From: Ichthyophis bannanicus
Lineage: Eukaryota > Chordata > Amphibia > Gymnophiona > Ichthyophiidae
Direction: 5' to 3'
Assembly: GCA_033557465.1 (NCBI GenBank)
Contig: CM066034.1
Span: 410,914,159 to 410,978,158, forward strand
DNA length: 64,000 nucleotides
Shown: positions 34,111-45,634 of the stretch, piece by piece
How the letters are laid out: each line of letters begins with the position of its first letter
How positions within the stretch are numbered: the stretch's first letter is position 1
The notes under the pieces: generated by a model
What the model saw: the letters and a program-made list of their open reading frames with translations, nothing else
Databases searched by the model: none
What the model was told of the DNA's origin: nothing
Made by a program: the position numbers and the translations under genes

Positions 34111-34734
34111 CAGATTGTGTCCTTTTGTCACCAGACACCTTGCACTTTTAACTCCCCTCTCTCTCTGTTTCTCTTCCAGGTTCTCTCTCTTTCTCCCTCT
34201 CCTGTAGTACTCTCACTCCTGTCCTCCATTCCCCTCATCCTCTTTCCTTTTCTTATTAAGCTCCTGTCCCTTTAGATTTTTGCTGCCTCACTCCCCAGTA
34301 TATATTTTATGTTTTTTTGCAGGGCCGATCAATAGGCTGTCCTCTTCTGCCCACAGTGAAGGGAACCCCATGGGCGGATAGTAAGGGATCTTCTAACAGA
34401 GATCACATTTAAAAAAAAGTGGAGACAGAAAATCTCAGGTGCCAGATACAAATTTCTGGTCACCATGACGACCTGGTGCTTGGGATCTGATGAACCTTGT
34501 GTTAGATCTTGGCCCCCCAAAATATGCATAAACAGACCATCTCTCCTCAACTATAGCTGTTGCCTGTACCCTGGTCTGGTCATAGCATAATCGGCTTTCA
34601 CATATCATATGAAGAAACCCCACCCAAGGATAGCAACAATTCAACATTAAATTGCTGATTCCGACACTTTGACAAACAATAATTCCTGCAAGAAACTATG
34701 ACATGAGTAAACTTGAAAACATCCAATATTGGCA
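34111..34734. other. unassigned spacer
   Basis: CT-rich at first, then mixed sequence without a credible gene. I recognise no element here. Part of it could belong to the neighbouring transposon. Confidence 0.4.
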
Positions 34735-34900
34735 GAATCATAACACAGGTACACTAAAAAAAATTTTTTTTAAACTGCCTCTAATGTTTCGATTGATTTT
34801 TACGTTTTTTGGTGCGCTGAATCCAAATCTGGTAACCAATTTGCTCCATCACGTACAGATTTTTTGCTACATTGGGTTAGCAGTTTGAGGTGAACGTTTC
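34735..34900 (+). repeat. left terminal inverted repeat of the zinc-finger element
   Basis: ACAGGTACACTA, AACTGCCTC, GATTGATTTTTACG, GGTGCGCTGAATCCA and TTTGCTCCATCACGT appear here in that order. They recur, with changes, in the reverse complement of 41225-41345. The outer edge is not sharp. Confidence 0.55.
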
Positions 34901-35347
34901 AGATTGAGTGCGATGGAGATAAAAGTTTCTTGGATGAATTCTTTATACTAATTGTTTAGTAGTTATTCAGATAAGAATAAAGAAAATTGTAACAAGGCAG
35001 CACATAAGAATAGAGTAATGTCAACAAAACACACTGTGATGGTAGCAAAATTGTCTGCACTTAAAACAGCCACATACATGTGCACAAACATTGAGCATAT
35101 AAGAGCGAGGTTAGACACAAAGCAAAGCAAAGAAATGTGCAAAAAATATTGTACAGGTATGTATGTAAGAATAGAAAACGCAAACCGCACCATTGCAATA
35201 CATGAAGACAAACACCCGATGGTGTGAAAATAAAATTCTAATAAATGAGATCCGACACTGTGGTAATAACTAGCAAATTTTTATTTCAAAGTTTAGTAAA
35301 AACACGATATTTGTCAACACAGTTTAGATTTTAAAGTCATTCTTGGG

Positions 35348-35526
35348 TCAATCAATCTCCTGGTGGGCCCGTTTCTTCTTCCCCCGAATGCTTCTCTTGG
35401 TGCGCTGCTTGGCATATTTTTCATCTGGGGTTTCCCGCAGCAGCAACCAGCAGAAATCAGCCATCATAGTGGTGTTCCATCTTCCTTGGTACCTTCTCTC
35501 TGCGTCCTTGATGTCCTGGTGAAACC
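35348..35526 (-). pseudogene. zinc-finger element ORF, C-terminal block
   Basis: The minus strand reads FHQDIKDAERRYQGRWNTTM, then MADFCWLLL and a basic tail (KRSIRGKKKRAHQEID), ending at TGA 35348-35350. It continues the block at 35809-36782 beyond an L2 3'-end insertion that seems to have removed a few codons. The Trp-Asn-x-x-x-Met-Ala-Asp-x-Cys-Trp pattern looks structured, but I know no function for it. Confidence 0.6.
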
Positions 35527-35808
35527 TTTATTTTATTTATTTATTTTATTTATTTAACAATCTCTTATATACCGCAGCTTCCTAAGATCAGCTGCGGTTC
35601 ACAAATAACAACAGGCAACAAATCATGGATTTGTTTTACATATAACGTCATATAACTATAACCAATGTACAGTAAACAGAAATGTTGAACAGATAGCACT
35701 GAACAGTGCAACACTATATACATTATGTACATTAACATTATATTATTAAATACATATACAAGTTATGTGGGATATAATCATTATGAGTAGTACAGATGCA
35801 GATAGGGC
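35527..35808 (-). mobile_element. L2 3' end inserted in the zinc-finger element
   Basis: A (TTTA)-like tail at 35527-35556, then the perfect 8-bp hairpin ACCGCAGC...GCTGCGGT (35571-35598) and the L2 3' untranslated region. Coding sequence of the host element lies on both sides. Confidence 0.75.
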
Positions 35809-36782
35809 ACTGTACGCCCCCAAGTTTTCGGGAAAGTAGTTCACATGGGAGTGCAAGAAATGGACTTTCAGGCTCATGTTACAGCCTTGTTCTTTGAAGG
35901 CATTGAGCATCCTGGCAACAATATCCTTATAGTTCTCATCCCGCCTGTTCCCCAAGAATTTGAGAACAACATCCTTGAAGGAATCCCAGGCTTCTTTTTC
36001 CTTCTCAGACATCGTTTCAGCGAATGCTCCATCTGAAATGAGTTTCCTTATATCAGGGCCAACAAACACTCCTTCCTTTAGCTTTGCTTCAGAAAGTCGG
36101 GGGAACTTTGAGCAAAGGTACCGAAAGCACTCACCATCTTTTGGAAGAGACTTGATGAATTGCATAATGAGACCCAACTTAATGTGGAGAGGTGGTAATA
36201 GAATTTTATCACGAGGTACCAAGCTCTCATGAAGAACATTTTTCTCACCGGGTCTCAAATACTCCCGAATTGGCCAGTCATTTTTCCCCCAGTGTAGGTC
36301 GCGGGCCCGGCTATCCCACAAGCAAAGGAAGCAGGGATATTTGGTGAAACCGGATTGCTGCCCTAATAGCATGGATAGAATTTTAAAGTCTCCACAAATC
36401 ATCCACTTATGCTCATCATAACGAATCTTCTGAAGAATCAGGGCCAAATTCTCGTATTTTTCTTGGAGAATAACAGAGTGAGCAATAGGAACTGAAGCGA
36501 ATGTGTTGCCATTATGAAGAAGAACACCTTTTATGCTGTCTTTTGACGAATCAATGAACAGCCGCCATTCAGCAGGATCATACTTGAGTTTAAACTTTTC
36601 CATCACTCCGTATATATCGTTGCAAAATACCAAATCTTCCTCTTTGCTGAAATACTTCAAAAATTGTGTCTCGCGGTTGCGGTACCAATAAAAAGTTGTT
36701 CCTGGTGACAATAGATTTTTCTGTTTAAGCCGAGAACCTAGCAGTTGGGCAGCATCTTTTGGGAGTCCTAAATCCCGGACTA
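35809..36782 (-). pseudogene. zinc-finger element ORF, central block
   Basis: Open without a stop. It begins RDLGLPKDAAQLLGSRLKQK at the right edge, then SPGTTFYWYRNRETQF, DPAEWRLFIDSSKDSIKGVL (several acidic residues), WMICGDFKILSMLLG, and a Cys pair in YPCFLCLWDSRARDLHWG. ILLPPLHIKLGLIMQFIKSL follows, then MSLKVHFLHSHVNYFPENLG near the left end. Conserved Asp residues beside hydrophobic strands, and the later His-rich helix, would fit an RNase-H-fold nuclease such as a transposase. That is inference; I cannot assign catalytic residues. Confidence 0.65.
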
Positions 36783-37075
36783 AATATTTATTTATTTATT
36801 TATTTACAGTCTCTTATATACCGCACTATTCAACATCAGCGCGGTTCACATGGAACAAAATGCTCGGTACATTTAACACGTATGAGTTTACAGGTAACAG
36901 GGTATAAATAACTTGGATAACCGGGGTAACTATTTACAAAACATACTACATGGAATCATATACACAGAAGATACATAGAGAAACCAGCCCACTATAGGAA
37001 TGAATATCACACTTGGTGAGTTGTTGATATACCCTAGATTTATCTGGGACTGGTATCAGTGGGTGTTATTGGGCT

Positions 37076-39922
37076 CTAGGTGACGCCATTGGGTTCTATA
37101 AGGTATTTGTTGAAGAGGTGGCATTTGAGGGCTTTCCTAAACTGTGTCAGGCTCCTAATAGCCCGGATATCAGGGGGTAGTGCATTCCAGCATATTGTGG
37201 CACTGAGACTGAAGGCTCTGTTGGCTGTCGATTTAGTGCAAGTAGTAAGTTCCATCGGGATTTTGAGGGAGTTTATAGCCATGGATCTCCTTGCTCTATT
37301 TGGAGATGTGCTATGGATAAGTGAGGATAAGGATGCCGATGTGAGATTATTGACAGCTTTAAAAGTAATTATCAAGGTCTTGAAAACTATTCTAGCTTGA
37401 ATAGGAAGCCAATGCAACTGTATCAGCAGGGGCGTAATGTGGTCGTACCTGGAGGCTCCATGGATGACTCTTGCTGCCGCGTTCATGGCTAGCTGAAGCG
37501 GGTTTAATGTAGATTGGGGAAGACCTTATAATATGACGTTGGCATAGTCGAAATGGGGTATAACCAATGCCTGGAAGATTGTCCGGAAATCAGTTGGATC
37601 AAGCATGGAACGTAGGTGTCTAAGTGAGCGTATCTTGTAGTAAACTGATCTGACTATGTTTCCTATGTGGGCTTTCATGTCTAGGCGTTGATCTAGTGTG
37701 ACTCCCAAATATCGAATTGAGGATTTAGATTGCAACTCCGCTTCTTTTACTTTAAGATATTTTGGGGGGGTAAAATTGGGATTCCTTGTTATGAAGAGTA
37801 CTTCAGTTTTCTTATGTTGTATTCTGAGGTTTTGAGACAGGAGCCAGTCAGATATTGCATTGAAGCAACTCGTCAGTGGGGAGAGGTCGAGATGCTCGGT
37901 AGAGAAGGGAATGTAAAGCAGGACATCGTCTGCATATAACATGCAATCAACATTGAAAGACCGGATGATATTACAAATTGGCTGCATGTAAATATTGAAA
38001 AGGAGCGCAGAAAGGGAGGATCCTTGAGGTACTCCTTGGCTTTGGTGGAAAGGTTCAGACTTTATCCCTCCAGAACGAACATGCTGCCATCTCTCGGACA
38101 GGTAGGATCTGCACCATTCAAGCGCTTTTCCATTAATGCCTTTGTCAATCAGACATCCTAGTAGAAGCTCATGATTTACTGAGTCAAAAGCTGCAGCGAT
38201 GTCCAGAAAGATGAGTGCAAATCCTTGACGGATGTCGTCAATGCCAGTGATTATTTTGCAGAAGAGGGTGGTAAGGAGGGTTTCCACTCCATGGAATTCC
38301 CTAAAACCATGTTGGCAGGGGTCTAATGGTGCAGCGGAGTCAATGTGAACCTGCAGTTGCTTTTGGGCCTCCTTTTCAATGATCTTCGCGAGTAGTGGAA
38401 TACTAGATATGGGTCTGTAGGATTCCACCTGTTGGGGGTCAAGCTTGCAGTTTTTTAGCAGAGGTCTGATAGAGGTGTGTTTAAGGGCTGAAGGGAAGGA
38501 GCCAGTTGAGAAGGAGAGATTCGTTATTTTGGCCAGTACTGAGCTGAAGTGACTGCGAAGCTCCTTGATCCAGAAGGCTGGGCATGGATCAGTCTGATCA
38601 GTACTGGTGTTAAGGGCTGCAATAGTGTCTTCAATTCCTCTCTTGGAGGGGGTAGAAAACATGGTTAGGGTTGTTTGGCAGTTTTGCTCTGTGGTAGAGG
38701 CTATAGTAGAGGTTTTGTTGGTCTGACATATCTTGGATTGTAAATAGGTTGCAAAATCTTGTGGGTGTAGCTCAAATGGAGGTCCAGAGGATGGTTCCTT
38801 GGATAAAGTCTTGACAAGGTCGAAGAGGTCATGTGGTTTATTAAGTGATCTCATTAAGGTGTCAGAGTAGTACTGCTTCATCGTGTTGGTGATTGTGTTG
38901 CGATGTGCAGCCAGATGACAGTTGTATGCTGACAGGTCATTTAAAGAGTGAGATCGGCGCCAGCGTTTCTCCAGTTTCCGTAAGTGGTTAAGTGATGCTT
39001 TAAGATCAGCTGAGTACCATGGGGCACTTACTCTTTTACCTGAAGGCCTGTTGGATGTTGTACGTAGGGCAATTGAGCTGAGGCAATTGTTCCATTGAGA
39101 AATTAGGTTGTCAAGGTTCTGGGTGGATTCAGAGATGAGTTGCTGCGTTTCAGCAAGGATAAGATCTCTGTTGTAAGGCTTGAAAGATCGAGAGGGCGGT
39201 CTTGCGGTGTTGCTTTGGATTTTGTTGGTTTTTGTGTAGGCTTTGTAAGAGGGAATCTGAATGATGATCAGTTTGTGATCTAACCAAGGAACAGAAGTTA
39301 TGGAGGTTATGGGATCCTGGGCTGGGTTAAGAGAGGTTTGCGGGGCGAATACAAGGTCCAAGATATTTCCCTTAATATGGGTAGAATCATTAACTAGTTG
39401 CTTGAAGCCAAGATTTTCCAGGGCATCCAAGAAGGCTGTTGCTTGATGATCTTGCAATGTAGGCAGGTTGAAGTCGCCTAGGATCCAATTTGGGAGGCCT
39501 GGGTTATGAGTGTTGGATGCCAAATCGATGATAGCCGCGAGATCATCTGGGGAAGCTGAAGGTGCTCTGTAAAGCAGGTTGATTATGCAGCGTTTGTTGG
39601 AGATGGTGACGGTCTCAAGGTAGTTTGTATTGGTGGTGTGCACTGTTTGAAAATGGAGGTCTGTCCTGGTGAGGATGAGCACGCCATCTCCTCTTTTTTC
39701 TTGCCTATGACTTGAATGTATGGTGAAATTCTGAGGGAGGAGCTGGTTTAGTATTACGTTGTCTTCAGCAGATAACCACGTCTCAGTGACCATGAGTATA
39801 TCAAGGCCGTGGCTGGCAATTAGGTCAGTGACGGCTGGCCACTTCTTCCGGATAGAACGGGCATTGATGAGGGCACATTTTAGGCTATGAGGGTAGGAGT
39901 TTTGAATTTGTTTCGGTTTCAT
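37076..39922 (-). pseudogene. L2 ORF2 endonuclease-reverse transcriptase, one stop codon
   Basis: A single frame of about 935 codons, broken only by TAA at 37526-37528, where the sister copy at 56.5 kb has a His codon (ILHGLP). Endonuclease: INARSIRKKWPAVTDLI, VTETWLS (catalytic Glu, near residue 47), LGDFNLPTL, and WLDHKLIIIQ near 220. Reverse transcriptase: IRPLLKNCKLDPQQVESYRP near 490, HGFREFHGVETLL, LIFLDIAAAFDSVNHELLL (motif A), GVPQGSSLSALLFNIYMQPI (motif B), and the catalytic YADD in MLYADDVLLY near 690. The C-terminal domain ends FRKALKCHLFNKYL. It would nick the target and prime reverse transcription there. This is the best preserved L2 in the window. Confidence 0.9.
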
Positions 39923-40267
39923 ATTGTGTTGAAGAGCAATGTGTAACAGATGGGGGTGGTGAGCGGGAGTCCCAAGTTATGTTGTTATGGGAAGCACTAG
40001 TCCACCTTCTCCCATGGCTCAGTAATATTGGAATCTGGTTGAATGCTGTGGTTGAGGCTAGAGAGTTGGAGAACCAGCCTGAAAGGACGAAATAGCATCC
40101 TATTATGGTGGTAATGAGGGAACCCATCTTGTCAGAGCACTATGTGAATGGGAGTGGGTCAATCTGGTTAGACTAACAGGAAGTTATTGACCAAACTCTT
40201 GGTATTTAGTGTAGTATACTGTGTGACAGCAGACACTATGATCGCAGGCAATGGTTAAAGTTAGCTA
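39923..40267 (-). other. L2 copy 2 5' leader
   Basis: About 345 bases between the insertion boundary and the ORF2 start. A full L2 often has an internal promoter here. I see no motif that proves one, and no ORF1. Confidence 0.4.
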
Positions 40268-40830
40268 ACTAGTACATTCAATTCAGCTTGAGAGAAAAGT
40301 TCAGGTTTCGGATCTGGTTCAGTTTCAAACTCGGAAGTACTGGACTCATCGGGAAAAGCCATCTGATGAGTCTCATCATGATCAGAACCGTCCACACAAA
40401 TATGATCCAAAGATTTTGGTGGTTCAGGCACAGGTACTTCGTTGCTATGAGGCATAGGCCTAATTGCTGAGGGAAGGTTGGGGTAACTTATTACGTTCTT
40501 ATTTTTTAAGTTGTATCCCTTCACAATGCAAGAGCAAAAATAGCAGTCACTGCTGTGGTCTCTTTGTTCACGCCACATCATAGGTATTCCGAAACGAAAT
40601 GCTTGTTTTTTACCTTTCATCCATAAGCGTAGATCTTCCTCACATGTCTTGCACACTTTGTGAGGAGCCCACGGTTTGTCTTGATCGCCTAACTTCAAAC
40701 CGAAATAGGCGAAATATACTTTTTTAATAAATGCAGAAATGTTCCTCTGCTGCTTTTTCAAGGTATATTCCCCACAAATAAAACAAAAACTGTCCGGAGA
40801 GTTGACGCAACCTCTGGCTCTGTGAGCCAT
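40268..40830 (-). pseudogene. zinc-finger element ORF, N-terminal block
   Basis: The likely start is the ATG at 40828-40830 (MAHRARGCVNSPDSFCFICG). Three Cys pairs follow: CFIC near residue 16, CKTC near 62 and CYFC near 98, each spaced like a zinc ribbon. WAPHKVCKTCEEDLRLWMKG, FGIPMMWREQRDHSSDCYFC and ISYPNLPSAIRPMPHSNEVP are distinctive. An acidic linker ends at FSQAELNVLV, directly at the L2 insertion. Upstream in-frame codons to 41082 are probably not translated. A DNA-binding role is likely from the Cys pairs, but unproven. Confidence 0.65.
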
Positions 40831-41149
40831 CACAAATACACAGCACTGCAAACTACAACTGTAGTGAACCACTTCGGAATAAAGCTGGATTACGACTGAG
40901 CAAACAAAAGGTAATAATGAACTTGAAAGAAACTGAAATTTGACAGGAACGTTCATGTCGCAACCACCGTGTTTGAGCGAGCGAACGAGGCGAGGCGAAC
41001 AGGAAAGAACATGCGCCAGCGCGAGTACTGGATTTAGCCCCCTGCCTCCCAATTGTCCTGTTAATGTATAAAATGAATACAAAACACTCTAAAATATCAT
41101 GAGGGAGTGTTTCTAGTTAGTTAACCATTACAACCTCTATTTTGGGCCA

Positions 41150-41350
41150 AGAAAATAAACTGCAGTCGGCTAAAAAGAAATTATGTGAACATTCCTTATA
41201 TGGGTAAGAAATCTAATTTTGCAAGAAAACGTGACGTGATGGAACATTTTGGCTATTTTTCCTGGATTCAGCACCCCAAAATCTATAGGAATCAGTTGCA
41301 AAACTGGAGGCAGTTTTTTGGTAGTGTATCTGTGTAATTGGAACAATGAA
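41150..41350 (-). repeat. right terminal inverted repeat of the zinc-finger element
   Basis: Its reverse complement carries ACAGATACACTACC, AACTGCCTCC, GGGGTGCTGAATCCA and TGTTCCATCACGT, matching the left repeat in order and spacing. Confidence 0.55.
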
Positions 41351-41409
41351 GCAGCCTCAGCATCACAATCAAAGCACACTACAAAATATAAACAAGGTAA
41401 AGTCTGGTA

Positions 41410-42107
41410 CACTAAACAACTAAGAGATGCTTAAAAAAGAGAGCTCAGAAATATGGAACGCAAATAGAGACATTCAAAACTAATAGATGATCAAACAAAT
41501 ACATGACTAAATTTCAGGGATATCGTAACATGATCAACAAAAGTAAGACCACACAAAACTTATCATGAGTTCATTAAACAATCCAAGAAAGCTATTTCAC
41601 ATAGTAAAATCCCTAGTAAAAGACCCTAACCAAGAAAAAGCAAATAACATCCCAAGACAACAAATACTGGCTGACGTCTTCCAAAGTAAATGAAACAATA
41701 TTAACATCAAAAGAATGATGGTAAGAAATAACATTTTGGCAGTTCTTCAAATCAGTCATCCCAGAAAACATTGAAAACATGTCTGAACATAACCACATCT
41801 CTTCTTGACACATGCCCAGCAAGCTGAATGAAAATAGCTAGAGCTGAGCTATGTCTGACACTAGTCAAGCTAAAACAAATATCCCTTACTCAGGCTACCT
41901 GCTCGCGGGTTTAAAGATGACTTCTTTTCTCCCAGCTCTAAAGAATTTCTATGTCAGATACGAGAAAAGAAAAATCCAACTTCATACAATCCTATATGTA
42001 ATCTACCCTTCTTAGCAAAGATAATAGAAAAGGTAGTACACATTAATACACAGGTATCACTGGACCCACAACAATATGGCTTCAGACCATACTACAGGGT
42101 AGAAAGT
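41410..42107 (+). mobile_element. L2-clade LINE relic
   Basis: The decayed plus strand still reads LFHIVKSLVKDPNQEKANNI (near 41600), LAKIIEKVVH, and SLDPQQYGFRPYYRVES (near 42060), the L2 linker and RT fingers. Stops are frequent. It ends abruptly where the DIRS-like terminal sequence starts. Confidence 0.65.
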
Positions 42108-42940
42108 GACATTTTACTTACCAGTTAATGTCCTTTTCTTGAGGCCTGCTAGACCAGTCTAGACAAGTGGGTTTTGTTCCCCTGCCAGCAGATTGGTGGA
42201 GACAAAGAAACAATGAAAAGCCCAGGTTTCAATGACATTGCTCCCATTCCTCTATTCGCCTCAGCATATTGGAGAACATAGCAAGCCTCACACAACCTCA
42301 ATTATGGGAAAAACAGAGTAATCAATAGTAGAGAACTATGCACAAGAAAGCATAAACAGAAGACTCTCTCTAAAAGATGAACCTACAGAGCCAAGTATAA
42401 AAATCATAGTGGACCCAAGGATACTGCAGCATGAAAACAGAGCAAATAAAGCTTTTTTTTTTTTGGGGGGGGGGGGGGGAGCCTGGGTTTGTCTAGCAGG
42501 ATTCAAGGAAAGGACATTATATGGTAAATAAAATGTCACCTTCCATATTGTCCAATTAGACCAGTCCAGACAAATGGGACATTCAAAAGCTACAACTCAA
42601 CTGGGCAGGAAGAAGACACAGAAACTCGCAAAATCCTTGAGCCAAAGGCCGAGTCCACCCATGCGTGAACATCCAAGCAGTAATGCTTGAAAAAAGTGGA
42701 AAGTGATGCCCATGTTGCTGCGCAACAAATGTCTGCAGGGGTCCTGCTCTGCCCATAAAGATGCTTGTGCTTGCCACCTTGCAACCTGTTGGAGACAGAC
42801 AAAACTGGCTTCTCCCAGTGCTGCATCAGAATATGTACAAGTAAAGACATCACTGAAAGTTGCTCTGGTCTGTTTCCAACTGCTGACTGGGGAGCATAAC
42901 TCATTCGTCTGGACTGCTCTAGCAAGATGATAAGGAATGA
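42108..42940 (-). mobile_element. 3' part of a second DIRS-type family
   Basis: Two inverted segments share the core AATGTCCTTT(T/C)CTTGA, at 42108-42175 and (inverted) 42488-42540. To their right the minus strand (42930-42590) reads CNRLQ-like sequence, then SRTPADICCAATWASLSTFF and KHYCLDVHAWVDSAFGSRIL. This resembles the recombinase C-terminus of DIRS-3 (ATWSSVHTF..HYCL) and contains the presumptive Tyr. No other DIRS domain is present. Confidence 0.5.
42453..42480. repeat. poly-T/poly-G run
   Basis: A run of T followed by a run of G. Simple-sequence tract; its length is likely to be unreliable in any assembly. Confidence 0.7.
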
Positions 42941-43940
42941 CAATTTACAGAAATTATAAAATGCCAGAGAACTTTGATTTGTCAGATGGCATAATGTAAC
43001 CCTGTACTAAATTTCATTACATATACATTAGCCATTCTATAGGCAAGTGACAATGAGACCCTAGACACCCACTTGTACAAATTAGTTTAAAACATGTGTT
43101 TTATTCTTTCCAGCCATCTGACCAAAAGACTGGTAATTTTCTTGTTCTGTTGTTCATTATTCTGAAGACCAAAAAAATAATAAACACATCCTTTCTAGAC
43201 TTAAATAGTCAAACCCTAAAGGGCTTGAACATGGGTCAGGCATTTACAAACCGCTTATCCTGAGTCTTTTTCTGCATCAAAAGTCTCCTTTGGCAGCATC
43301 TTTCCTGCAGTTCTCTTCTCTGGTTCTAATAATCTTACCCTGCCTGAACAGATTGTGTATCTACTTAATTACTGGCACCACCTAAAGTCCTGCCACACCT
43401 AAGCAGGTTTAGCTGCTTATTTACTGGCACCATCTAAAACAACTGCTGCCTGAGAAAACAGAAAGCCGTTTGATCCCATAATTTCCAGCACAATTTTAAG
43501 AGAATCTACACAGCTAAGCTTTCTAACTTTTTACTTTTTGGCTGTTTTTTTAATATAGATTTTCCTGCCTATTTATTACCTGTTTTATTCTCTTATAATA
43601 CTACTTAGCCACTGTGGTGTGTTAGGGTTGCTGCACCCAAAATAAATAAATAAAATTATTTTGATTTTTCTCTTTATTCCTTTTGCAAAGAAGAAGGTTT
43701 TTTTTCCATTGCAAATTTCTATCTGTTCACAGTCGCCTTGATCAAAAGTCTAGTGGCAAGCAACGTAAATTTTGGTTATAAGCTTAGGAAAATTTAACTT
43801 GCCTATATTCCTTGCCTAGACTTTTTAATCATAAATTTGAGCGTACCCTCAATTTATATAAGATTTAATGGCCTGGGGCATTTAAATTCCCATTTGTCCT
43901 ATCCCTCACCCACCCACCCCAGAGTTGCATTGCCTATATA
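42941..43940. other. unassigned AT-rich spacer
   Basis: No open frame of interest. A short AATAAATAAATAAA tail at about 43640-43655 suggests the end of another LINE or SINE, but no body is recognisable. Confidence 0.4.
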
Positions 43941-44300
43941 GGGATATGTTTACTAAACAGCGATAATGTTGCAGCGGCGCAGTTAGCACGCGATACGTAA
44001 CACTATCATGCGATACATAGGGGTATGTTTACTAAACTGCGGTAACGGTACATAACGCGCGTTATGTAACGTTAACGATGGTTAGCGCATCATAACGCAC
44101 GTTATGATGCGCTAAAGAGCGTTAACGTTACATAACGCGCGTTATGATGCGTTAACGATCGTAAAGCTCCGCGGCGCGGTAAAACACTGCAGAAGGTGGA
44201 GTGAGGGCGGAAAGAAGGGGTCAGTGGGTGGAGAGTGGGCGGAGAGAGGCTCCCTTCACACTAACGCGCTGATCTGAAGAGCTAAATCCTAGCGCGAATG
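43941..44300. repeat. nested palindromic element (GTTTACTAAAC family)
   Basis: Begins GGGATATGTTTACTAAAC (43941-43958) and repeats the motif at 44021-44037. An 18-bp perfect inverted pair follows (44060-44077 with 44120-44137). Inside it is a 15-bp pair (44083-44097 with 44100-44114) separated by two bases. The sequence is dense in CGTTA/TAACG and very CpG-rich compared with its surroundings. It has no coding capacity; a MITE-like element is likely. Confidence 0.6.
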
Positions 44301-45372
44301 AAAACCTGCCGTTAAATGCACATTATAGGGGAGAGAAACCATTTCAATGTCAGCAATGTACAGCCTAGGCAGGGAAACCTAAAAAAAGTGATACGTGTGA
44401 TACATGTGCACAGAACAAAAGGGCACATAAACACTGAAAATGACCTCAACAAACTGGAAAAAAACCATAACCAAGCTGGCCAATAGTGGTATTAATGAGA
44501 AACATCAACCCTCCCCCCCCCCCCGAGAAAGCTCCATAGAAAAGATATAAATCGTGGAAGGGTCTATACTCCGTCCCCATACAAGGTGAATGAGCCCACA
44601 GTGAAATAGCGCTTCTCAGGATTTTCCACTCCATCGGACAGGGTTCCTATGGCGTGCACATGTCCCGCAACATCAGGGCGGGCATGTTGGAACGGCAACT
44701 GGACAGATGCCGGAAAAGGGGATACAGAGGGCCGCAGGCGGCACATGCTGTGGTGCAGCTGGGCCACAGTGCGGACTAGGGTGATGCCTAGCTGGCCCAT
44801 ACGAATGCTGAAACAGCAGAGCAGCCAGACAGCAACTGCTGAAGGCCCAACATGGGCACGACTGTGTTTCCCACACTGTCACAGGGGATAGTACCCAACA
44901 GTTACCCCAAAGGGCACAGACCAATGGCAGGCAGGGCTGGAGGGGAGCATGGACGTATATGCAGGCACCCCTACCCCAGAACCCACACCATAGGCAGCCG
45001 CCTACCTGCACACTGGATGGCCTGAGACTGCGCACCACCAGCACCACCAGCAGAAGGGCATGTCAGCATGGTGGCTGAGGGATACTGGTGGTGGAGGGGG
45101 CAGTGGCAGCTGCCCAGAGCAGACTGTGGCCTAGCCCTGTGTAGGTGGGTGTACTGCAACAGGCGGGCCCTGTCTGACGAACAGTCATGGTATCACCAAG
45201 GAATGTACTGACTCTGTGACAACAAGGTGGTGCAGTGCACAAAACCAGTGTATTCAGAGGCAGAGGGTCACAGGTTCAAGTCCCAGCTGTGGTTCCTGCC
45301 AACCCAGTCCCCATATTTTACCCACTACTACAACGTACTAATACAGACAGCACCTTTATTGCAGATGACGTA
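44301..45372. other. unassigned region
   Basis: GC-richer than its surroundings. Short open frames on both strands look random. A tRNA-like B box (GGTTCAAGTCCCAGC at about 45272-45286) after an A-box-like GGTGGTGCAGTGCAC (45224-45238) suggests a worn SINE head. Confidence 0.35.
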
Positions 45373-45441
45373 AACATGCCCAAGACACCTACATTTTACC
45401 CTACAGATCACAGACACCATAAACATGCACATTACCTAGAA

Positions 45442-45634
45442 CAGAGCATCCCAAATGCAGTCCTGGAGGGCCAAACACCATTCCGGTTCCATGCTGCCTC
45501 TGATAAAGATGCCTGTGCTGCATTTCTATGTTCAACCACCATGGTATGCAAATGTATCTCATGCATATTCATGGGGGACAGCATGAAAACCCGAACAGTG
45601 TTTGGCACCGCAGGACTGGAGTTGGGAACCTCTG
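45442..45634. mobile_element. hAT-like MITE, copy 1
   Basis: Inverted repeats: CAGAGCATCCCAAATGCAG at the left faces GAGTTGGGAACCTCTG at the right, and the centre contains ATCTCATGCATATTCAT. It lies at the same place in both copies of the duplicated block. Confidence 0.7.

Larger units (their letters stand above)
36783..40267 (-). mobile_element. L2-clade LINE copy 2, near full length
   Basis: 3,485 bp from a (TTTA)n tail at the left to a 5' leader at the right. It is flanked by ACTA at 36779-36782 and 40268-40271. The terminal hairpin ACCGC...GCGGT is at 36820-36845. It holds an almost intact ORF2 (39922-37076) with one stop. Excising it restores the reading frame of the zinc-finger ORF, so both ends are well placed. 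Confidence 0.9.
34735..41350 (-). mobile_element. unclassified DNA-transposon-like element with zinc-finger ORF
   Basis: Imperfect inverted repeats at both ends enclose one minus-strand coding region of about 570 codons in three exon-like blocks: 40830-40268, 36782-35809 and 35526-35348. The blocks are separated only by L2 insertions (36783-40267 and 35527-35808). The first removes cleanly with its 4-bp duplication; the second appears to have lost a few codons. Protein layout and repeats point to a mobile element. I recall similar uncharacterised proteins in many animals, but cannot name a superfamily. Confidence 0.55.

Noticed and set aside
34952..35227. 91-codon plus-strand frame with many Lys
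   Set aside because: Lies in the AT-rich end region of the zinc-finger element; no recognisable motif, likely chance.
35746..36711. The central ORF as a host gene exon
   Set aside because: It is bounded by L2 insertions, not splice sites, and the whole coding region lies between inverted repeats.
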